The notes below the pieces were generated by a model that worked only from the letters and a program-made list of their open reading frames with translations, did no database searches and had not been told where the DNA came from. Of a DNA stretch of 64,000 nucleotides, positions 1 to 8,544 are shown in pieces. Where the stretch lies: NCBI GenBank assembly GCA_913060815.1, contig CAJXSZ010000004.1:124001-188000 (forward strand). The letters are read 5' to 3'. The position numbers and the translations under genes were made by a program. The DNA comes from an uncultured Sulfitobacter sp. (GTDB lineage Bacteria; Pseudomonadota; Alphaproteobacteria; Rhodobacterales; Rhodobacteraceae). How positions within the stretch are numbered: the stretch's first letter is position 1; every line of letters begins with the position of its first letter.

Positions 1-1
1 G

Positions 2-580
2 CGGATGTTGGCGCGCACCTATCTTGAGTTGCTGCGCAACATCCCGCCCGTTGTCATCATCTTTATCTTCTTCTTTTTCCTCTCCCAACAGCTCATCGAC
101 GCGCTGAACATGAACGCATGGGCGCGCGGCATTGCGCGCAGTGACAGTGCGGGCGTCTGGGAGTTCTTCTTTGGTGACATGCGGCGGTTCCCCTCTCTGA
201 TCTCTGGCGTGCTGGTGCTGGGGCTGTTTCAGGCGGCCTTTGTGGGTGAGATTGTGCGCGCAGGCATCCAGTCGATCCCGCGCGGCCAGCGCGAGGCAGC
301 ACGCGCCATCGGGATGAGCGGATTTCAGGAAATGCGCTATATCATCATGCCGCAGGCCTTGAGCAAAGTGGTGCCGCCTATGGCAAACCAGTTCATCAGC
401 CTGATCAAAGACAGCTCGATCATCTCGCTTATTTCGGTGCAAGAGCTCACGTATAAAACGGTTGAGCTGGTCGCCTCCACCCGCATGATATTCGAAGCGT
501 GGATCACCACGGCGGCGTTCTATTTTGTATTGTGTTTCGGGCTGTCGCTACTGTTTCGCAGGTTGGAAAACCGCGACTGA
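2..580 (+). CDS. Polar amino-acid ABC transporter permease (5' truncated by window edge)
   Basis: The reading frame is open to the window edge, so only the C-terminal 190 or so residues are seen. It is the inner-membrane permease of a HisM/GlnP-type amino-acid importer. The start of the visible part (ARTYLELLRNIPPVV) resembles the conserved segment that precedes the core in this family. The cytoplasmic EAA loop that contacts the ATPase is clear (EIVRAGIQSIPRGQREAARAIGMS region, about residues 82-105 of the visible part). Hydrophobic segments lie on either side. The protein ends in the usual LFRRLENR-like tail. Binding-protein and ATPase genes would be expected outside the window. Substrate cannot be told from this fragment. 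Confidence 0.9.
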   Translation, partial: RMLARTYLELLRNIPPVVIIFIFFFFLSQQLIDALNMNAWARGIARSDSAGVWEFFFGDMRRFPSLISGVLVLGLFQAAFVGEIVRAGIQSIPRGQREAARAIGMSGFQEMRYIIMPQALSKVVPPMANQFISLIKDSSIISLISVQELTYKTVELVASTRMIFEAWITTAAFYFVLCFGLSLLFRRLENRD

Positions 581-589
581 GGCAGGGTG

Positions 590-614
590 CAGGGCCAGCG
601 TGAAGCCAGCCCTG
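590..614. terminator. Hairpin between convergent permease and leuA genes
   Basis: CAGGGC (590-595) can pair with GCCCTG (609-614) across a 13-base loop, in the 42-base gap between the stop codons of two convergent genes. No strong T-run follows on either strand, so it is only a weak terminator candidate. Confidence 0.3.
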
Positions 615-622
615 TCTGTGTG

Positions 623-2188
623 TTAGTTAGCGTCTTTGTAGGAAATCTCGCGCTTGTCGGTGCCGCCTTTTTCGCGGCGTACCAGCAGGCGGTTGAGCGC
701 GTGGATATAGGCGCGCGCAGAGGCCACGACCGTATCGGTATCGGCGGATTGGCCCGTCACGATGCGGCCGTCTTCTTCCATGCGCACAGAGACAGTCGCC
801 TGCGCATCGGTACCCTCGGTCACGGCGGCCACCTGATAGAGCTGGAGGCGCGCGGAATGCTCGACCAACGCCTTGATGCACTTGAAAGACGCATCCACAG
901 GGCCGTCGCCATCCTGTTCGGTACTATGCTCGGCGCCGTCGATGATCAGCGTCATCTTGGCCTGATTTGGACCGTCAGTACCACATATGACGTGCATTGA
1001 TTTCAGCTTGATCCGGTCTGCCTCAGGGTCAGAGGCGACACGCATCAGGGCGATCAGATCCTCGTCGTAGATTTCTTTCTTGCGGTCGGCGAGTTCTTTG
1101 AAACGCACAAATACGTCCTTGAGCTGGTTGTCACCCAGCTCGTAGCCGAGGTTCTCCAACTTGGAGCGCAGGGCCGCGCGGCCCGAGTGCTTGCCCATGA
1201 CGATGTTCGTCTCGGTCAGGCCCACGTCCTCAGGGCGCATGATCTCGAATGTCTCGGCGTTCTTGAGCATGCCGTCTTGGTGGATACCACTTTCATGGGC
1301 AAAAGCATTTTTACCCACGATGGCCTTGTTGAACTGCACAGCAAAGCCGGACACTGTGGCCACACGGCGCGAGATGTTCATCAGTTTGGTGCTGTCCACA
1401 CCGGTCTGGTAGGGCATGATGTCGTTGCGGACTTTGAGGGCCATGACCACTTCTTCGAGGGCTGTGTTGCCTGCCCGCTCGCCGAGGCCGTTGATCGTGC
1501 ATTCGATCTGGCGGGCACCTGCTTCGACAGCTGCCAAAGAGTTGGCGGTCGCCATGCCCAGATCGTTGTGGCAATGGGTGGCAAAGATGATCTCATCCGC
1601 ACCGGGCACACGCTCGAGCAGCATGCGGATCAGGTCGGCACTCTCTCGTGGGGCGGTATATCCTACGGTGTCAGGAATGTTGATCGTGGTGGCGCCTGCC
1701 TTGATCGCGATCTCGACGGTGCGGCAGAGGTAGTCGGCCTCGGTCCGTGTGGCGTCCATGGGAGACCACTGCACATTTTCGCACAGGTTGCGCGCGTGGC
1801 TGACCGTCTCGTGGATGCGCACGGCCATCTCGTCCATAGTCAGGTTCGGGATGGCGCGGTGCAGCGGTGAGGTGCCGATGAACGTGTGGATGCGAGGGTT
1901 CTTGGCGTATTTGATCGCTTCCCAGCAGCGGTCGATATCAGCGTATTGCGCGCGGGACAGGCCGCAAATCTGGGCGCTCTTGGCCTGTTTGGCGATCTCG
2001 GAGACTGCGGCGAAGTCGCCTTCGGAGGCGATAGGGAAGCCCGCCTCGATCACGTCAACACCCATCTCGTCGAGCAGGTTTGCGATCTCGAGCTTCTCTG
2101 CGTGGGTCATGGTGGCACCGGGCGATTGCTCCCCGTCGCGCAATGTCGTGTCGAAGATCAAGACGCGGTCTTGTTTGCTCATTGTCAT
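623..2188 (-). CDS. leuA: 2-isopropylmalate synthase
   Basis: LeuA condenses acetyl-CoA with 2-oxoisovalerate, the first committed step of leucine synthesis. The N-terminal catalytic TIM barrel begins with FDTTLRDGEQSPG, and the metal site THCHND and the GLGERAGN motif are present. The C-terminal part carries the leucine-feedback domain. I chose the ATG at 2188 (521 residues). A GTG at 2266 would extend the frame, but that stretch carries the attenuator hairpins rather than conserved protein, and the conserved region starts just after MTMSKQDRV; an ATG at 2182 is also possible. A leucine-rich leader ORF and alternative hairpins lie upstream, so expression is probably controlled by leucine through attenuation. 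Confidence 0.97.
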   Translation of the reverse strand: MTMSKQDRVLIFDTTLRDGEQSPGATMTHAEKLEIANLLDEMGVDVIEAGFPIASEGDFAAVSEIAKQAKSAQICGLSRAQYADIDRCWEAIKYAKNPRIHTFIGTSPLHRAIPNLTMDEMAVRIHETVSHARNLCENVQWSPMDATRTEADYLCRTVEIAIKAGATTINIPDTVGYTAPRESADLIRMLLERVPGADEIIFATHCHNDLGMATANSLAAVEAGARQIECTINGLGERAGNTALEEVVMALKVRNDIMPYQTGVDSTKLMNISRRVATVSGFAVQFNKAIVGKNAFAHESGIHQDGMLKNAETFEIMRPEDVGLTETNIVMGKHSGRAALRSKLENLGYELGDNQLKDVFVRFKELADRKKEIYDEDLIALMRVASDPEADRIKLKSMHVICGTDGPNQAKMTLIIDGAEHSTEQDGDGPVDASFKCIKALVEHSARLQLYQVAAVTEGTDAQATVSVRMEEDGRIVTGQSADTDTVVASARAYIHALNRLLVRREKGGTDKREISYKDAN

Positions 2189-2224
2189 GTCAGTGGCTTT
2201 CTTTTGTCTGCTGTTGCTTGTCTT

Positions 2225-2275
2225 GGCGCGCGGCACGTCCCTCTGAGCGGGCGCGCCTTTTGGCACGCTCAGAGG
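2225..2275 (-). promoter_or_regulatory. leuA attenuator: two mutually exclusive hairpins
   Basis: On the minus strand CCTCTGAGCG (2275-2266, overlapping the leader-peptide stop) is a perfect 10-base complement of CGCTCAGAGG (2249-2240). GGCGCGC (2257-2251), which lies in that hairpin's loop, is a perfect complement of GCGCGCC (2231-2225). The two pairings interlock and so cannot both form as simple hairpins, which is the classic geometry of ribosome-mediated attenuation. No T-run follows the distal stem, so the outcome may be Rho-dependent or translational rather than an intrinsic terminator. Confidence 0.6.
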
Positions 2276-2352
2276 CGGGCTAGCAGCAGTAGGTCACGCA
2301 GCAGTGGCGCAGAGGTCTGCGCGGTGGAGGGGCTATGTGAGTTCATTGTCAT
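2269..2352 (-). CDS. Leucine-rich leader peptide of leuA (leuL-type)
   Basis: This is a 27-residue ORF ending LLRDLLLLARL, with seven leucines in its last eleven residues (codons CTG, CTA and CTC). It stops inside the first arm of an interlocking hairpin set just upstream of leuA. Ribosome stalling at these leucine codons when Leu-tRNA is scarce would be expected to change the fold and raise leuA expression. A second in-frame ATG lies at 2346. The predicted transcription start is at or beside the first ATG, so the message may be leaderless, as is established for the trp leader peptide in Sinorhizobium. The regulatory role is inferred from position and composition. Confidence 0.65.
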   Translation of the reverse strand: MTMNSHSPSTAQTSAPLLRDLLLLARL

Positions 2353-2359
2353 GCACCCG

Positions 2360-2387
2360 TTTATAACGGCGGTTTTCCAGATGGGAA
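2360..2387 (-). promoter_or_regulatory. Predicted promoter for the leuA leader
   Basis: On the minus strand a -10 box TATAAA (2365-2360) lies 16 bases after a TTCCCA -35-like hexamer (2387-2382). A start about 7 bases past the -10 box falls at 2352-2354, the first base of the leader ATG. Confidence 0.4.
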
Positions 2388-2504
2388 GGGGGAGAATGCA
2401 GTGCGCGGTGGATGATTGCCGGCATGCAATCAAGATCAGTTTAAAGGCCAAAATGAAGGAAGGAGAGCGTTGAAGCAGACGTAAGCAGCGCTAATTCGGC
2501 CTGT

Positions 2505-3170
2505 ATGGAAAGAGTTTTGATAATTGGTGCGTCGGGCGGGATTGGATCAGCGCTGTCGGCCGAATTGAAGACTCAAGGAGTTGAAGTCGTTGGGCTTTCA
2601 CGCTCTACCGACGGCTTTGATATTACGGACGAGGTCTGTGTCGACAGGCAATTGTCCGCAGTTGAAGGGCCGTTTGACGGGCTGATTGTGGCGTCTGGCG
2701 CGCTCGAGATCGCGGGGGCTGCGCCCGAGAAGACCATCAAGGCGGTTAATGCGCAGGCAATGGCGGACCAGTTTGCGGTAAACGCGATCGGTCCTGCGCT
2801 GGTGCTGCGCCATGCGGCGCGATTGCTGCCGCGCAAAGGGAAGAGCGTTTGTGCGGTGTTGACGGCGCGGGTCGGATCAATCGGTGACAATAAAATCGGC
2901 GGCTGGACCAGTTACCGTGCGGCCAAGGCGGCCGCCAACCAGATCGTGCATACCACGGCGATTGAGCTGGCGCGCACGCACCCTGAACTGGTCTGTGTGG
3001 CACTTCATCCCGGCACGGTTGAGACGCCGTTCACAGCAAAATACCTAGGGCGTCACCCTGCGGTTCCAGCGGCGGAAGCGGCGGGGAACTTGCTGCGTGT
3101 TCTGTACGGGTTGGAGCCTGCGCAGACGGGTGGCTATTTCGATTATGCAGGTAAGGAGATCGTGTGGTGA
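2505..3170 (+). CDS. SDR-family oxidoreductase (C-factor-like)
   Basis: This is a 221-residue short-chain dehydrogenase/reductase. It opens with the Rossmann glycine motif IGASGGIG (residues 7-14), has a serine in the RVGSIGDN segment, and has the catalytic YxxxK as YRAAK. The pattern PGTVETPF follows the active site, as in many SDRs. It is short for the superfamily and resembles the cell-cell signalling C-factor (CsgA-type) subgroup. The stop overlaps the start of the photolyase gene by four bases, so the two are probably co-translated. Substrate is unknown. Confidence 0.85.
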   Translation: MERVLIIGASGGIGSALSAELKTQGVEVVGLSRSTDGFDITDEVCVDRQLSAVEGPFDGLIVASGALEIAGAAPEKTIKAVNAQAMADQFAVNAIGPALVLRHAARLLPRKGKSVCAVLTARVGSIGDNKIGGWTSYRAAKAAANQIVHTTAIELARTHPELVCVALHPGTVETPFTAKYLGRHPAVPAAEAAGNLLRVLYGLEPAQTGGYFDYAGKEIVW

Positions 3171-4693
3171 GCCGTCTTGTATTGGTGCTGGGCGACCAGC
3201 TGTCTGTGGGATTGAGTGCGCTGCGCGAGGGGGATCGCGAGACAGATATCGTGGTCATGGCAGAGGTGGTCGAGGAAGCCACTTATGTCAAACATCACCC
3301 CAAGAAAATTGCGCTTATTTTCAGTGCTATGCGGAAGTTTGCGGCGGCGCTGGAGGCGGATGGCTGGACAGTTTCGTACAGCCAGTTGGACGACACCGAG
3401 AATACAGGCTCGATTGTGGGCGAACTGCTGCGGCGGGCCGATCAGACGGGCGCGCAGGAGGTGATCTGTACCGAGCCGGGCGAGTGGCGCCTGATCAACA
3501 AGTTGACCCACGCACCGATCAAGACGCGCATCCTGCAAGACGATCGGTTTCTGGCCTCTCACAAGGATTTCGAGGACTGGGCCGATGGGCGTAAGGCTTT
3601 GCGTATGGAGTATTTTTATCGTGAAATGCGCAAGCGCACGGGGCTCCTCATGGAGGGGGAAGAACCTGCGGGCGGGCAGTGGAATTTCGACCATGACAAC
3701 CGCAAGCCCGCACCCGGCAGCGTGGAGCCTAAAGGTCCGCTAAAGTTCGAGTCAGACAACATTACGGGAGATGTTCTGGGCCTGGTCGAAGCAGAGTTCG
3801 GTAGTCATTTCGGGGAGTTGCGCCCTTTCTGGTTTGCGACGACGCGGGCGCAGGCACTGGAAGCGCTGGACCATTTTATTACGCATTCGCTACCCACCTT
3901 CGGGGACTATCAGGATGCGATGTTGCGGGGTGAAGACTTTCTCTTTCATGCAATCCTGTCGCCCTATATCAACATCGGCTTGCTAGGGCCGCTAGAGGTC
4001 TGCCAAGCGGCTGAAAAGGCCTATCAAAGCGGCGATGCACCGATCAACGCGGTAGAAGGGTTCATCCGTCAGATCATCGGGTGGCGGGAGTATGTGCGGG
4101 GCATCTATTTCCTCGAAGGGCCCGAGTATGCATCGCGCAACGTCTTGAAACAAAGCCGTGATTTGCCAGCTATGTACTGGGGTGGCGAGACGAAGATGGC
4201 CTGCATGGAGGCTGCTGTGGGCCAGACGGGGCGCGAGGCATATGCCCACCACATCCAGCGCTTGATGGTCACGGGCAACTTTGCCCTGCTGGCGGGGATT
4301 GATCCCTCTCAGGTGTCGGACTGGTATCTGGAGGTCTATGCGGATGCGTTTGAATGGGTCGAGGCACCCAACGTTGTCGGGATGAGCCAGTTTGCCGACG
4401 GGGGTGTTATCGCATCAAAACCCTACGTCTCTTCAGGGGCTTATATCAACCGCATGTCGGATTACTGCAAAGGTTGCTCCTATAAGGTGAGCCAGAAAAC
4501 GGGGGAAGGGGCCTGTCCGTTCAATACGCTTTACTGGCACTTCCTTGACCGTCACCGCGAGCGGTTCTCGAACAATCCGCGGATGGGGAACATGTACCGC
4601 ACGTGGGACCGTATGGACGAGGAGCGGCGCGCAACAGTGCTGTCCGATGCTGACGCGGTTTTGGCAAAGCTCGATGCAGGCGAGGTTGTTTAG
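3167..4693 (+). CDS. FeS-cluster bacterial cryptochrome/photolyase (PhrB/CryB class)
   Basis: This 508-residue flavoprotein belongs to the FeS-BCP class, members of which repair (6-4) photoproducts or act as light sensors. The N-terminal alpha/beta domain starts RLVLVLGDQL. The helical C-terminal FAD domain includes IRQIIGWREYVRGIY. Four cysteines at 346, 434, 437 and 450 (the last three in DYCKGCSYK and GEGACPFN) match the spacing of the 4Fe-4S ligands of Agrobacterium PhrB (350, 438, 441, 454) with a constant offset of four. I placed the start at the GTG at 3167, eight bases after AAGGAG and overlapping the SDR stop as GTGA; another in-frame GTG at 3164 is closer to that site. Confidence 0.95.
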   Translation: MSRLVLVLGDQLSVGLSALREGDRETDIVVMAEVVEEATYVKHHPKKIALIFSAMRKFAAALEADGWTVSYSQLDDTENTGSIVGELLRRADQTGAQEVICTEPGEWRLINKLTHAPIKTRILQDDRFLASHKDFEDWADGRKALRMEYFYREMRKRTGLLMEGEEPAGGQWNFDHDNRKPAPGSVEPKGPLKFESDNITGDVLGLVEAEFGSHFGELRPFWFATTRAQALEALDHFITHSLPTFGDYQDAMLRGEDFLFHAILSPYINIGLLGPLEVCQAAEKAYQSGDAPINAVEGFIRQIIGWREYVRGIYFLEGPEYASRNVLKQSRDLPAMYWGGETKMACMEAAVGQTGREAYAHHIQRLMVTGNFALLAGIDPSQVSDWYLEVYADAFEWVEAPNVVGMSQFADGGVIASKPYVSSGAYINRMSDYCKGCSYKVSQKTGEGACPFNTLYWHFLDRHRERFSNNPRMGNMYRTWDRMDEERRATVLSDADAVLAKLDAGEVV

Positions 4694-4955
4694 GGCCCGC
4701 ACTGCGAATCATGGGTTAAAGGCCAACGGGCATGGGGTTTAGGCCCCGTCACTCTGCGTGCAGCATGCGTACTACCCTTGTACACCCCCCTGTGCAGCGT
4801 TTTGCGTAGTAACATAGCGTGCGTTGCTTGGTGTTTCCCCGCATCTTGGTGGGACGTTGGCCTGCTAAATTCCCCATCATAAACTGGCAGCCTGTGCTAG
4901 GATGCAATAGGGGTTGGCCTCTACGGTAGGCGATTTGGTGCAAGGGGAAATGTGA
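4694..4955. other. Intergenic region before the secretion locus
   Basis: This 262-base gap holds no convincing gene. It must contain the promoter of the M50/SapC/HlyD operon, but I cannot name -35/-10 boxes with confidence. A TGCTAGGAT sequence resembles an extended -10. A good ribosome site (AAGGGG, about 4942-4947) precedes the GTG start at 4956. Confidence 0.5.
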
Positions 4956-6974
4956 GTGTCGGAGGCAGGCATAGCGCAGGCGCAATCCGCCCAGACGCTG
5001 GACGTCTCTGGCGCATCCTATGTGCCCGGCTACATCACGATTATTGACGTGACCCAAGAGGGTGCAGAGGCCGCAGAGTTTGTGGTCAGCAACGAAGCCA
5101 GCGGCCGCCATTTCATGGCTAATGAGGCCACCGCGAATTTTATCACAGCACTGCGCGACCATGGCTCGATAGCGACGGCACTGGCGCTGAGCAGGTTGGA
5201 CCCGAACCGCGCGGGCGCGCTGGTCAAACAGCTTATGGATACCGGATTTCTCGTGCGCTATGGCGCGACCGATGCCACGGCGCCTGCGGCTGCCGCCCCG
5301 CTGGAGAGCAAGCTGATCTCGATGCGTTGGGATATGCTTGATATCGGCGGCATTGTGCGGCGGCTCAATTGGATCGGGCGGCTGCTCTATAGCCGCTTGG
5401 GATATGTTCTTTGGGGCTTTGGCCTATTCTTGATGCTGTTTGAGCTCGCTACGAATGTCGACAAAATCCGCCTGACTATGGCGCAGGCGCTCACGGCGAG
5501 TTGGGCACAATGGGGCATTTTTGTCGCCCTCTACCTTGGTCTGAAAGTGGCGCATGAGATGGGTCATGCCATGGCGTTTCGCCAGATGTCGCGGCAGGAG
5601 GGGCTGGATGAGGGACCGATCCGCGTGGGGTTGGCAGTCTTTGCGTTTACGCCGTTTCCCTTTACCGATGTGACCTCGGCTTGGCGGTTGAAAAGCCGCT
5701 GGCGCAGGGTCATGATCGGGCTTGGGGGGGTGTATTTCGAGACATGGATCATGATTTTGCTGACGCTCTTTTGGGCGCAGACGCAGACGGGTTTGCTGCA
5801 GACGGTAATCTTGCAGGTGACGGTTGTGGCGGGTGCGATGGCGCTGCTCTTCAATCTCAACCCTGCGGTCAAGCTCGACGGGTATTTCGTGATGACCGAC
5901 TATTTCCGCGCGCCCAATCTGGCGGCGCGCGCGGGGGCTGCGGCGCGTACAATTGCAGCACGGATGCTGGGCGCGGACCTGCCCAAGCCGCGCACACATG
6001 AGACGGCGTATTGGATCATATCCTATATCTACCGCTGGACGATTTTCGCGGGGATATTCTGGCTCATCTATCAGTTCGATGCCCGGCTGGCGCCTGTGGC
6101 GCTGGGGATCGTGGTGATGACCCTGCTGGTGCGTCCGCTGGTCAATACGCTGCGCTTTGCGCGCAAATCAGGTGTGCGCTTTGCCAAGGCGGCCACAACC
6201 GTGGCGGTGCTGGTGTTTTGCGCGGCCCTGCTGTTTGTACCTTTTGATCGCTATGTCACCGCGCGCGGTGCGATCATGCTGTATGAGACGCAGCTGATCG
6301 AGGCGGCAGAGCAGGGGGTTTTGGGGGTCACCGAGACGGGGCTGAGCTTGCAGAATGCGGATCTGATGCAGCAGGCCGAGGAGACGGCGCTTCAGCAAGC
6401 GAAACTGGAAAACCTGTTGCGCGCCAGCTTTTCCTCCGCCGAGGGTCAGGCGGGAATTGCCGCCGAGCTGGAGAGCTACCGCACCATCGTCGGTCAAATG
6501 CGCACACGGTTGGATGAATTAACGATCGACACCCCACAGACCAGCGATGCGGTCTGGAGCATCCGCGAGGCACAATGGCGCGAGGGATCATGGGTTGATC
6601 CGGCACTCGGCCAGATACTGGCAGCGGTGTCGGTCCCTGTGGCACCGTTTGTGACCGTGCAATTGCCGCAAAACCTGTTGACCCGTGATCTGGAATTCGG
6701 CCCCGGCTTGGCGGTCGAGGTGCGGGCCACCCGGTTTGCCGCGTGCATTATTGACACCCGCGTAGACACCCGCCAAATGTCGACCATTGCCCAAGACGAC
6801 ATGGTGTCGGTGCGCACAGTGGTCGACACTGATACGCTGCCCTGTCCGCAGGCATTGCAACACGGCGCACCTGTGGTTGCGCGTTTTGCCGCTGGAAAAG
6901 CATCGCTTGTCGATCGCTTCTGGCTCTATGCAGAGCGCACGTTACAAGACAGACTATTGCTGAACCCAAAGTGA
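4956..6974 (+). CDS. PqqD-like / M50 (site-2-protease-like) / HlyD-like membrane protein
   Basis: This 672-residue polytopic protein joins three parts. Residues about 50-105 (HFMANEATANFI through MDTGFLVRY) read as a PqqD-like winged helix. Residues about 135-420 hold the membrane-embedded peptidase core, with zinc motif HEMGH (H200, E201, H204) and the second M50 motif NPAVKLDG (N302, D308). After the last membrane segment (about 400-420), a periplasmic part has an alanine/glutamine-rich coiled coil (about 440-510) and a beta-rich tail, similar to adaptor proteins. All catalytic residues are present. It heads an operon with sapC-like and two HlyD-type genes, next to a giant repeat protein. 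I infer processing or gating of that exported protein. Start is GTG with RBS AAGGGG. Confidence 0.88.
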   Translation: MSEAGIAQAQSAQTLDVSGASYVPGYITIIDVTQEGAEAAEFVVSNEASGRHFMANEATANFITALRDHGSIATALALSRLDPNRAGALVKQLMDTGFLVRYGATDATAPAAAAPLESKLISMRWDMLDIGGIVRRLNWIGRLLYSRLGYVLWGFGLFLMLFELATNVDKIRLTMAQALTASWAQWGIFVALYLGLKVAHEMGHAMAFRQMSRQEGLDEGPIRVGLAVFAFTPFPFTDVTSAWRLKSRWRRVMIGLGGVYFETWIMILLTLFWAQTQTGLLQTVILQVTVVAGAMALLFNLNPAVKLDGYFVMTDYFRAPNLAARAGAAARTIAARMLGADLPKPRTHETAYWIISYIYRWTIFAGIFWLIYQFDARLAPVALGIVVMTLLVRPLVNTLRFARKSGVRFAKAATTVAVLVFCAALLFVPFDRYVTARGAIMLYETQLIEAAEQGVLGVTETGLSLQNADLMQQAEETALQQAKLENLLRASFSSAEGQAGIAAELESYRTIVGQMRTRLDELTIDTPQTSDAVWSIREAQWREGSWVDPALGQILAAVSVPVAPFVTVQLPQNLLTRDLEFGPGLAVEVRATRFAACIIDTRVDTRQMSTIAQDDMVSVRTVVDTDTLPCPQALQHGAPVVARFAAGKASLVDRFWLYAERTLQDRLLLNPK

Positions 6975-6983
6975 GAAAAGATC

Positions 6984-7745
6984 ATGGTTAAAAGACGCGC
7001 TGTTTCAAAGGCAGACAAAGAGTTGCAGCCCGACACGCTGCCGCTGCTTTACAAAACGCTGGTGCCGCTGACGCCTGCGCGCCACACGGGTTTGTATTTT
7101 GCTCAAAAGCGCGATTACGCCTATGCGGGGATGGCCAATGCGATCCCGCTAACGTTGGATGAATTCGCGCCTGCGATGCGGAACTATCCGATTGTTCTGG
7201 CGGGTGGCGAGGTGCCTACGCCCGTGGCTTTGGTCGGATATGCGGCAGGTCAGAACCAATGTGTGAACGCCGACGGCGAGTGGTTGGAGAACCATTACAT
7301 CCCCGCCTATGTGCGCCGTTATCCCTTTGCGCTCGTGCGCGAATCCGCGACGGTCGAGCGTAATATCCTGTGTGCCGATCTGTCCTCGGTCCTGTTCGAG
7401 AGTAAGGGAGAGGAGGACCGCGCCTTGTTCAATGACGCAGGCGAGGCGGGCAGTGTCATCAAATCCATCATCGAGTTCTGCACGAAATACGACCAAGCGG
7501 TGGAGCGCACGCGCCTTGCCATGGAGGAGGCCGTCAAGCTGGACCTGATCCAGTCCTCGACAGTGACGATTTCGCGCGGGGGCAAGAATTACAAAGTGGC
7601 CGGTTTTCAGATCATCTCGGAGGAAAAGCTGCGTGCATTGCCTGATGATGTACTCGCAGGGTTGGCGCGGCGCGGTGTGCTGACGATCTATGCTGCGCAC
7701 CATCTGTCGCTGACCAATTTCTCCAGCTTTGGCGCGGACGCATGA
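6984..7745 (+). CDS. SapC family protein
   Basis: This 253-residue protein matches the SapC family, named after a gene of Campylobacter S-layer secretion. The recognisable core is NYPIVLAGG, PVALVGYAAGQN, DGEWLENHYIPAYVRRYPF and later AGFQIISEEKL. There is no signal peptide or membrane span, so it should act in the cytoplasm or at the inner face of the membrane. It sits nine bases after the M50 gene, and its stop overlaps the next start as ATGA, so the four genes appear translationally coupled. The family has no clear biochemical role; a link to export of a large surface protein is supported by context here. Confidence 0.88.
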   Translation: MVKRRAVSKADKELQPDTLPLLYKTLVPLTPARHTGLYFAQKRDYAYAGMANAIPLTLDEFAPAMRNYPIVLAGGEVPTPVALVGYAAGQNQCVNADGEWLENHYIPAYVRRYPFALVRESATVERNILCADLSSVLFESKGEEDRALFNDAGEAGSVIKSIIEFCTKYDQAVERTRLAMEEAVKLDLIQSSTVTISRGGKNYKVAGFQIISEEKLRALPDDVLAGLARRGVLTIYAAHHLSLTNFSSFGADA

Positions 7746-8539
7746 CACGTCTGTGGGCATGGGCAAGTGCGGCGGTCATTGCGCTGGTCGGTCCCGCAGC
7801 GGCGCAGAGCGTGTCGGCCATTCTCGAGCCGTCCCAGATTGTCGAGATCATGCCTGCTGTTCCGGGCCGCATCGGGCAGGAGGTACTGGCTGAGGGCACG
7901 CAGGTGAGCCGTGACACCCTGTTGGCGCAGGTCGATCCAAACGTGCAAAACGCCCGTGTCGAAGTGGCCCAGATCGTTGCCAACGGCGACGCGGCGCAGG
8001 AACGGGCCAATATTGTGGTGGAGCAGGCACAGACCCTTGTGAACAGAATCACGCGTGCCAAGAACAAGGGCGCTGCGCGCGCGTGGGAAGTCACCCAAGC
8101 GCAACAGGCGCTGGCGCTGGCGCAAGCCGATGCAAAGCTCGCGCAAGAAAACACGCGACAGCGGGCCGCACAGATGAAGCTGGAGCAGGCAATGCTCGCT
8201 GAATTTGACCTGCGCGCACCCTTTGACGGGACGGTTTTGCAGGTGTTCATCGAGCCTGGTGAAATCGTGACCACGGATACGATTGCCATCGAGATCGGTG
8301 CGCTTGAGCGGTTGCATGCCACGGCGTTTGTGCCGCTCGACTGGCTGGAAGGGTTGGCGCAGGGCGATATGCTGGACGCTGTGCTGCCCAACCAAAACAA
8401 CACCCGCGTGACGGCACTGGTGCGCAACATCGATCCGCGGATTGATCCAGCAAGCCAGACAGTACGCGTGACGCTGGAGGTGGACAACGCGGATGGCGCG
8501 ATCTTTGCAGGCTCTGTCCTGCAAGTGTCCAAGCCTTAA
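7742..8539 (+). CDS. Periplasmic HlyD-type adaptor (membrane fusion protein)
   Basis: This 265-residue protein has a Sec-type signal peptide (residues 1-22, hydrophobic AAVIALVGPAAA, cleavage near AQS). A split lipoyl/barrel-sandwich motif follows (MPAVPGRIGQEVLAEG and later FDLRAPFDGTVLQVFIEPGE), flanking an alanine/glutamine-rich coiled-coil hairpin (about 60-145), then a beta-barrel region. This is the normal order in adaptors that bridge an inner-membrane pump and TolC. It is short and has no membrane anchor. Its partner is likely the lipoprotein TolC-like protein encoded at 22.2-24.1 kb. No RND or ABC pump is encoded nearby. Confidence 0.9.
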   Translation: MTRLWAWASAAVIALVGPAAAQSVSAILEPSQIVEIMPAVPGRIGQEVLAEGTQVSRDTLLAQVDPNVQNARVEVAQIVANGDAAQERANIVVEQAQTLVNRITRAKNKGAARAWEVTQAQQALALAQADAKLAQENTRQRAAQMKLEQAMLAEFDLRAPFDGTVLQVFIEPGEIVTTDTIAIEIGALERLHATAFVPLDWLEGLAQGDMLDAVLPNQNNTRVTALVRNIDPRIDPASQTVRVTLEVDNADGAIFAGSVLQVSKP

Positions 8540-8544
8540 GCCCT

